64,000 bases of DNA, taken from the NCBI GenBank assembly GCA_011053005.1, contig DRHW01000003.1, positions 48,463 to 112,462 of the forward strand, read 5' to 3'. The stretch comes from Methylophaga sp. Its GTDB lineage: Bacteria > Pseudomonadota > Gammaproteobacteria > Nitrosococcales > Methylophagaceae. The notes beneath the pieces were generated by a model. That model was not told the origin of the DNA. It ran no database searches and worked only from the letters and a program-made list of their open reading frames with translations. The position numbers and the translations under genes are program-made. Of the stretch, positions 58,453 to 64,000 are shown in pieces (positions within the stretch are counted from its first letter, which is position 1; the number at the start of each line of letters is the position of its first letter).

Positions 58453-58558
58453 ATGCAATTATTCTCTTGAGAAGCGTTAAACCGGAGGATCTTCTACATT
58501 TTTATTCGAAAATGCAAAGATTTTATTTCAGCACTATCACTGTCATATTTCTCTGGTA

Positions 58559-59617
58559 TTAAATAATCGGCAGATCATCTGGAACACCAGTATCTGTAGC
58601 CGGATCGAGATCAGAATGAAAGGCATCAACACTATCTGCAACCTCGCCCGGTTGATTAAACCTTGCGATGTGAAACAGCGCCTCCCCCTCATTCACTAAA
58701 GGGATATTTGTACGACCGATGACAACACCTGAATAGGTCGCAAGAACGGGTCTTTCCGTATCTTCCGCCCCATAAGGTGCAGCGACCATACCCAACAAAT
58801 CATTTTTATTAACATGTGCCCCCATCGGCACAATCATCCGAAAGATGCCACTTTGAGGCGCACGTACCCACGCACTTGATCGTGCAACAAAGGGTTGTCT
58901 AACAGTCTTTTTAGTTTTTGCTCGCGCAGGCAACATGCCTAGGCTACGCATTACGGCTATTACGCCTTTAACGCCCGCCCTAATAGCCGTTTCATTAAAT
59001 CTTAATGCTTCGCCCGCTTCATAAACAATAACCGGAACATTAACACCCATACTGGCATGACGAAGTGAACCTTCGATTAAGCTTGAATTAACAATGACTG
59101 GCGCTTTAAAGGCCAGCGCCATTTCTTCTACGGTTGTATTAGATAAGTCGGCACGAATTTGTGGCAAATTATCACGGTGAATAGCTGCAGTATGCAAATC
59201 AATTCCATGCGTACATTTGCTAGTGACTTCGGACATGAATACATTCGCTAATCGACCCGCTAATGAGCCTTGTTCAGACCCCGGAAAACAACGATTCAAA
59301 TCCCGGCGATCAGGTAAATAACGCGATTGATTTATGAAGCCATAAACATTAACGACGGGAATGGTAATAAGTGTGCCTTTCAGGGCTTTCAAAATCTTAT
59401 TATTCCTCACTAAGCGACGAATAATTTCCACACCATTAATCTCATCACCATGCACGGCAGCAGAGACAAATAATGTAGGACCTTTACGGCGACCTCGAAT
59501 TATTTCAACCGGCATGCTTAAGGATGTGTGCATATATAAATCAGGTAGTGGAACATCGATAATGGTGCGCTCACCTAAATTGATTTCTGTACCGGCAATC
59601 GTTAATACATCAGCCAT
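58559..59617 (-). CDS. Succinylglutamate desuccinylase/aspartoacylase-family protein
   Basis: 352 residues. Zinc-carboxypeptidase-like fold with the His/Glu zinc motif AAVHGDEINGVE (about 53-64) and a later zinc histidine (THGIDLHTA), plus SRYLPDRRDLNRCFPG. Family members hydrolyse N-acyl amino acids. It forms the recurring trio with rimK and the RimB-type protease, so it likely acts in glutamate-tail or gamma-glutamyl metabolism, but its reaction is not established. Confidence 0.85.
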   Translation of the reverse strand: MADVLTIAGTEINLGERTIIDVPLPDLYMHTSLSMPVEIIRGRRKGPTLFVSAAVHGDEINGVEIIRRLVRNNKILKALKGTLITIPVVNVYGFINQSRYLPDRRDLNRCFPGSEQGSLAGRLANVFMSEVTSKCTHGIDLHTAAIHRDNLPQIRADLSNTTVEEMALAFKAPVIVNSSLIEGSLRHASMGVNVPVIVYEAGEALRFNETAIRAGVKGVIAVMRSLGMLPARAKTKKTVRQPFVARSSAWVRAPQSGIFRMIVPMGAHVNKNDLLGMVAAPYGAEDTERPVLATYSGVVIGRTNIPLVNEGEALFHIARFNQPGEVADSVDAFHSDLDPATDTGVPDDLPII

Positions 59618-59622
59618 CTAAA

Positions 59623-60528
59623 CTAGCCTTGACCACGAGTTTTCGTCTTGCCTAATTTTGCATTTTTCTCAATGAAATCAATGATGAGGCCAGCGATATC
59701 TTTACCCGTTGCCGCTTCAATGCCACCCAAACCCGGTGAAGAATTCACTTCCATTACGACTGGACCGTGGTTAGATCTCAACAGATCAACACCACAGACA
59801 TTTAAGCCCATCGTTTGAGCGGCGCGTACGGCTGTTGAACGTTCTTCAGGGGTAATACGAATAAGATTAGCCGAACCACCACGGTGTAGATTTGAGCGAA
59901 ATTCGCCTTCTTTACCTTGGCGTTTCATTGCTGCAACAACTTTGCCGCCAACAACAAAACAACGTATGTCAGCACCGCCTGCTTCTTTAATAAATTCTTG
60001 GACTAAGATGTTGGCTTGTAAACCCATAAACGCTTCAATAACACTTTCTGCCGCGCCTTTTGTTTCAGCTAACACCACACCGATGCCCTGCGTACCTTCT
60101 AACAACTTAATCACTAATGGCGCGCCACCGACCATCTTTATTAAATCATCCACGTCATCGGGACGATGTGCAAAACCGGTTACGGGTAAACCAATGCCTT
60201 TGCGTGATAATAATTGTAAAGCGCGTAATTTATCGCGCGAACGACTAATCGCGACAGATTCATTTAATGGATAAACATTCATCATCTCGAATTGTCGCAA
60301 TACTGCGGTACCGTAAAAGGTTACCGAGGCACCAATTCGCGGAATCACCGCATCAAAGCCTGTTAAGTTTTCACCTTTGTAATGCACTTCGGGTTTCATT
60401 GATGTGATATTCATATAACAACGCATCGTATCGATGACATGAACTTCGTGACCACGTGCTTCTGCTGCTTCAACCAAACGACTGGTTGAATACAATTTAG
60501 GGTTTCTAGATAAGATACCGATTTTCAT
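59623..60528 (-). CDS. rimK: Ribosomal protein S6 alpha-L-glutamate ligase RimK
   Basis: 301 residues, ATP-grasp ligase that adds glutamate residues to protein S6 (and makes poly-glutamate in vitro). Motifs: [44 protein letters not shown], the ATP-grasp core [13 protein letters not shown], and [14 protein letters not shown] with Mg ligands. Its start overlaps the RimB-type gene's end (ATGA). Confidence 0.96.
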   Translation of the reverse strand: MKIGILSRNPKLYSTSRLVEAAEARGHEVHVIDTMRCYMNITSMKPEVHYKGENLTGFDAVIPRIGASVTFYGTAVLRQFEMMNVYPLNESVAISRSRDKLRALQLLSRKGIGLPVTGFAHRPDDVDDLIKMVGGAPLVIKLLEGTQGIGVVLAETKGAAESVIEAFMGLQANILVQEFIKEAGGADIRCFVVGGKVVAAMKRQGKEGEFRSNLHRGGSANLIRITPEERSTAVRAAQTMGLNVCGVDLLRSNHGPVVMEVNSSPGLGGIEAATGKDIAGLIIDFIEKNAKLGKTKTRGQG

Positions 60529-61052
60529 TCTTTTGCTCCTTCAAGATCATCTTGTAATGAATCTTGAATGTGTTCGATTAGGGTTTGGCCAGCCAGATAG
60601 GACACTGCAGGGTTAACAACTATATTACCAGCACTCATAGCGGTGCGTCCTAATAACATTCTGAACAACATGCTATCTCGATTGGTTAATGTCGCCTCAA
60701 TCACCCACGTTTTTTTGCCTAATGTCACATTGGTTTCTATCACATAACGTTGTTCAGTGTGACCCCCCGAATCAGTTACCGCTCGTTGGTCGATTACTTT
60801 GGCTTCACACCAGACTTCTTTTTCGATGTTGTTTTGATAGGGATGCATGCCAAATCTCACCCATAATTCATCTTTTTTATCAAAAGGTTCAACGGCAAAG
60901 GCATGTAGCGCTGAGGTACGAGCGCCCGTATCTACTTTGGCTTTAATCGATGTGACACCGAGGTCAGGTAAGGCTAACCACTCGCGCCAACCGACCACGA
61001 TATGTTCAATATTTTCGGTCTGTTCGTTGTTATCGGACAATATAATTTCCAC
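60525..61052 (-). CDS. rimB: RimB-type retropepsin-like aspartic peptidase (annotated as ATP-dependent zinc protease)
   Basis: 175 residues. [25 protein letters not shown] begins the domain, with the retropepsin Asp-Thr-Gly and the following ARTSALHA, and [18 protein letters not shown] at the C-terminal end. In RimB the family cleaves the glutamate tail of S6 added by RimK. GTG 61052 is the longest start; a TTG at 61040 with GGA upstream is as likely. It is coupled to rimK. Confidence 0.82.
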   Translation of the reverse strand: MEIILSDNNEQTENIEHIVVGWREWLALPDLGVTSIKAKVDTGARTSALHAFAVEPFDKKDELWVRFGMHPYQNNIEKEVWCEAKVIDQRAVTDSGGHTEQRYVIETNVTLGKKTWVIEATLTNRDSMLFRMLLGRTAMSAGNIVVNPAVSYLAGQTLIEHIQDSLQDDLEGAKE

Positions 61053-61242
61053 TATGGATTATGAATCTAAAATTTATTTATTCCAGCCGACAATATCAAT
61101 TCAACACTATGTAAGTTATCAGCTATACCATTTGATAAAGTAGCTTAGCGACTGACACATCATTTTTAATAACTATGATAACGCATAAATGTTTCAAAAT
61201 GATGTTGTTGATGCAGTAAACCTAAAATTTCCGGCAATTTTA

Positions 61243-61971
61243 TTAAGCAGATTTGTATAGTGCTTTATTCATTGTCGTAATATTACTAACGCTAATTTCT
61301 TTAGGGCAAGCACGTTCACATTCACGATAATTACTACAGCTTCCAAAGCCTTGGCCTTCCATCGCTATTAGCATTTTTTTAGCACGTTGATTATCCATCT
61401 GACCTTGTGGTAATGATGAAAGATGACTGACTTTAGCAGCCACAAATAAAGTTGCAGACGCATTAGGGCAAACAGCGACACACGCACCACAACCAATACA
61501 CGTTGCTGAATCAAACGCTTCATCGGCAACCTGTTTTGCAATCGGCATCGTATTGGCTTCTGGTGCCGAACCTGTTCTCATTTCTATATAACCGCCGGCT
61601 TGGATAATTTTTTCAAATGCCGAGCGATCAACGATCAAATCCTTAATAATAGGAAATGCCGTTGCCCGCCAAGGTTCAATCCACAACTCTTTTTCATCTG
61701 CATAGTCACGCATATATTGCTGACAAGTTGTCGTCGCGCGATGTTTGCCATGTGGTGCGCCATTAATCACTAAATTACACGAGCCACAAATGCCTTCTCG
61801 GCAATCAAAATCAAACGCAATCGCTTGTTTGCCAGCAACAATAAGTTGCTCATTTAAGGCATCGAGCATTTCTAAAAAAGAGGTTTCTAAATCAACATCA
61901 ATGTCATGTTGCTCAAAATAACCGTCTGATTTGCTATCTTGCTGGCGCCAAATATGTAGAGTAAAAATCAT
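61243..61971 (-). CDS. Succinate dehydrogenase/fumarate reductase iron-sulfur subunit
   Basis: 242 residues. N-terminal [2Fe-2S] domain with CREGICGSC and a later Cys (TTTC); C-terminal [4Fe-4S] and [3Fe-4S] ligands in [15 protein letters not shown] and [12 protein letters not shown]. It transfers electrons from the flavoprotein to the quinone site. It overlaps the flavoprotein gene by four bases (ATGA). The sequence resembles the three-subunit type B enzymes rather than the classical proteobacterial SdhB. Confidence 0.93.
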   Translation of the reverse strand: MIFTLHIWRQQDSKSDGYFEQHDIDVDLETSFLEMLDALNEQLIVAGKQAIAFDFDCREGICGSCNLVINGAPHGKHRATTTCQQYMRDYADEKELWIEPWRATAFPIIKDLIVDRSAFEKIIQAGGYIEMRTGSAPEANTMPIAKQVADEAFDSATCIGCGACVAVCPNASATLFVAAKVSHLSSLPQGQMDNQRAKKMLIAMEGQGFGSCSNYRECERACPKEISVSNITTMNKALYKSA

Positions 61972-63908
61972 CGGTAGTTTCTTGTATTAGGTCTAACAAA
62001 TTCGAAATGAAGTTCTTCTTTATGTAAGCTTGGCAAGCTGGCATTACCGCTATATTGCCACGCAGAAACATATGAAAAATCATCATCATGACGTTGTGCT
62101 TCACCATCTTCAGTAATATGCTCTTCTCGCGCATGACAACCACAGGATTCTTCTCGTGTTAAGGCATCAATACACATCAATTCAGCAAGTTCAAAGAAAT
62201 CGGCCACGCGGCCTGCTCGTTCTAGTGTTTGATTTAATTCGGTATCTGTTCCCGTGACTTTAACCTGCTGCCAAAATTGTTCTCTAAGCTGTTGGATTTC
62301 AACTATCGCGACTTTAAGCGCTTTTTCTTCTCTTGCCATACCGCAAGCATGCCACAATATTTGACCCAATTGGCGATGAAAGTCATCGGGTGTTTTTTGT
62401 GGATCAGGCGCATTTAATAATAGATCAAGCCGTGTTTGAGCTGCTTTTAATGCTTGCTCTGCTTCTGGAAAATTTCTTTCTGAATCAAAGGGTTTTTGCT
62501 GGGCCAAATAATCCGATACCGTTGTCGGCAAAATAAAATAACCATCCGCCAATCCTTGCATTAATGCACTTGCGCCCAATCGATTTGCACCATGATCAGA
62601 AAAATTAGCTTCACCACCGGCAAATAAACCATCAATCGAAGTCATCAAATTATAGTCAACCCACAACCCGCCCATCGTGTAATGCACGGCAGGATAAATA
62701 CGCATCGGCGTTGTATAGGGATTCTCAGCGGTGATCCGCTGATACATTTCAAATAAATTACCGTATTTTTCAGTAATCGCTTCTAAGCCCATTTTTTTGA
62801 TTGCTTGGGCAAAATCAAGATAAACACCGAGTTTTTGACCTTCAATTTCATGGCCAACACCGCGACCTTCATCACAAATTAATTTAACGGCGCGAGATGC
62901 AATATCACGTGGCACCAAATTACCAAAAGCGGGATACATACGTTCTAGGAAATAATCGCGATTTTCTTCTGCGATGTCTTCCGGGTTTTTATCACAATCT
63001 TCTTTTCTTTTAGGTGCCCAAACACGACCATCATTACGTAATGATTCGCTCATTAAGGTCAATTTTGATTGCAAAGCACCATGCTGCGGAATGCAGGTAG
63101 GATGAATTTGGGTAAAACAAGGATTGGCAAACAAAGCACCGTGTTTATGAGCGCGCCATATTGCCGAAGTATTGCAGCCTTTCGCATTGGTTGATAAGTA
63201 AAACACATTGCTATAACCGCCAGTGCATAACACCACACAATCAGCCATATGTGTTTCAAGTTTGCCCGTTATTAAATCTCGGCTAACAATACCTTTTGCA
63301 TGATTTTTTACCATAATCAGATCTTGCATTTCACAGCGAGAATGATGAGTGATAGAACCTTCTGCTATTTGTTTGCTCATCGCCTGATAAGCGCCTAATA
63401 ACAATTGCTGACCTGTTTGACCGCGTGCATAAAACGTGCGTGAAACTTGTGCACCGCCAAATGAACGGTTGGCTAAATAACCACTGTATTCACGAGCAAA
63501 CGGCACACCTTGGGCGACCGCTTGATCAATAATATTACTACTTAATTCTGCAAGCCGAAAAACATTGGATTCACGTGCTCTAAAATCACCGCCTTTCAGT
63601 GTGTCATAAAACAACCGCCACACACTATCGCCATCATTCTGATAATTTTTAGCACCGTTAATGCCACCTTGAGCGGCAATACTATGGGCACGGCGCGGGC
63701 TATCTTGAAAACAAAATGTTTTCACGTTGTAACCCATTTCACCTAACGATGCCGCAGCAGCAGCGCCTGCTAAGCCTGTACCAACAACAATGACTGTGTA
63801 TTTTTTTCGGTTAGCAGGATTCACAATCTTGGAGTTGAACTTATGCTGGGTCCAGCGATCCTCCAAGCTACCTTTAGGGCTATGGCTATCTAATTCAAGA
63901 TCTTTCAT
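61968..63908 (-). CDS. Succinate dehydrogenase/fumarate reductase flavoprotein subunit
   Basis: 646 residues from ATG 63908, which overlaps the cytochrome b stop (ATGA); the frame runs 20 codons further but that part lies inside the upstream gene. The FAD dinucleotide motif is [19 protein letters not shown] (about 42-60), the covalent-FAD histidine in [15 protein letters not shown], and the substrate motif HPTCIPQHG. Long insertions relative to E. coli SdhA (588) fit the type B family. Confidence 0.95.
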   Translation of the reverse strand: MKDLELDSHSPKGSLEDRWTQHKFNSKIVNPANRKKYTVIVVGTGLAGAAAAASLGEMGYNVKTFCFQDSPRRAHSIAAQGGINGAKNYQNDGDSVWRLFYDTLKGGDFRARESNVFRLAELSSNIIDQAVAQGVPFAREYSGYLANRSFGGAQVSRTFYARGQTGQQLLLGAYQAMSKQIAEGSITHHSRCEMQDLIMVKNHAKGIVSRDLITGKLETHMADCVVLCTGGYSNVFYLSTNAKGCNTSAIWRAHKHGALFANPCFTQIHPTCIPQHGALQSKLTLMSESLRNDGRVWAPKRKEDCDKNPEDIAEENRDYFLERMYPAFGNLVPRDIASRAVKLICDEGRGVGHEIEGQKLGVYLDFAQAIKKMGLEAITEKYGNLFEMYQRITAENPYTTPMRIYPAVHYTMGGLWVDYNLMTSIDGLFAGGEANFSDHGANRLGASALMQGLADGYFILPTTVSDYLAQQKPFDSERNFPEAEQALKAAQTRLDLLLNAPDPQKTPDDFHRQLGQILWHACGMAREEKALKVAIVEIQQLREQFWQQVKVTGTDTELNQTLERAGRVADFFELAELMCIDALTREESCGCHAREEHITEDGEAQRHDDDFSYVSAWQYSGNASLPSLHKEELHFEFVRPNTRNYR

Positions 63909-64000
63909 GGCATCACACAATAAATATAAAGCGGAATCACCGCAAAACCGGCCGTTAATAACAAACAACCGGCTAACACTAAACCATTATGAGTCACCGA
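63905..64000 (-). CDS. Succinate dehydrogenase cytochrome b subunit, C-terminal fragment
   Basis: The last 31 codons of an upstream gene enter from the right edge: one hydrophobic helix ([19 protein letters not shown]) ending IYCVMP and a TGA that overlaps the flavoprotein ATG by four bases. Position and helix match the diheme cytochrome b subunit of the three-subunit enzyme (order C-A-B). The rest lies outside the window. Confidence 0.75.
   Translation of the reverse strand, partial: SVTHNGLVLAGCLLLTAGFAVIPLYIYCVMP

Noticed and set aside
61934..62143. Minus-strand 69-residue frame at the flavoprotein/iron-sulfur junction
   Set aside because: It lies in another frame of two well-supported genes and has no independent start signal.

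Overview
The window reads as chromosomal DNA of an AT-rich (roughly 40% GC by eye) gammaproteobacterium that is probably a marine methylotroph of the Methylophaga type. The pointers are a lanthanide-type XoxF methanol dehydrogenase with an adjacent NarL-type two-component system, the gammaproteobacterial gyrA-serC-pheA order, a carboxyspermidine-type polyamine operon, and Pseudomonadota proteins such as MsrPQ, RlmF, YejEF and RimK. The genus is an inference. I see no insertion sequences, tRNA or rRNA genes, CRISPR arrays or prophage. The left edge cuts aceE and the right edge cuts a succinate dehydrogenase cytochrome b gene.

Layout. 1-1363: 5' part of aceE (minus). 1.5-5.8 kb: a stress island made of msrQ, msrP, a DoxX/HvfX-like membrane protein, an HvfA-like precursor with six (E)(G/A)KCG motifs, and a cysteine-free paralogue of that precursor, all on minus, with a divergent ECF sigma factor and zinc-finger anti-sigma on plus. 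5.8-15.2 kb: a tightly packed minus-strand operon gyrA-serC-pheA-ispH-permease-dual ATPase-DUF1244. 15.3-20.2 kb: a PqiC-like lipoprotein (minus), then apt, a MotY/OmpA-like protein, a CPA1 antiporter with a TrkA-type tail, a 57-residue membrane peptide and a GNAT enzyme. 20.2-25.8 kb: a TPP-riboswitch-led thiamine operon thiC-thiO-thiS-thiG-thiDE. 25.9-32.8 kb: an Smr protein, a TrkA-C membrane protein, rlmF, purL and an RDD protein.

32.8-37.5 kb: a plus-strand cassette of a short periplasmic binding-type protein, a beta-barrel protein and a PAS-GGDEF-EAL protein. 37.5-46.0 kb: minus-strand housekeeping genes (DUF2835, HIT, pepN, NIF3/YqfO-like, WD40 lipoprotein, dcd, apbC, nitrilase, GNAT, NTF2-like). 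46.3-50.3 kb: xoxF and its two-component neighbours. 50.4-53.1 kb: an unknown protein, an HD-GYP phosphodiesterase and murI. 53.2-58.5 kb: the polyamine operon speA-CASDH-nspC-speB. 58.6-61.1 kb: the aspartoacylase-like/RimK/RimB trio. 61.2-64.0 kb: succinate dehydrogenase of the three-subunit C-A-B type.

The most unusual region is 2.1-5.8 kb. It looks like a periplasmic copper/oxidant defence system: a ribosomal peptide precursor of the HvfA type under an ECF-like promoter, an HvfX-like partner and the MsrPQ methionine-sulfoxide repair system. The HvfB (DUF692) and HvfC maturation genes expected beside it are absent locally, and a cysteine-less second copy has kept the same leader and a promoter of the same geometry. 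The second candidate is the xoxF control region, which carries two similar GGA-N5-TCC palindromic sites about two helical turns apart.
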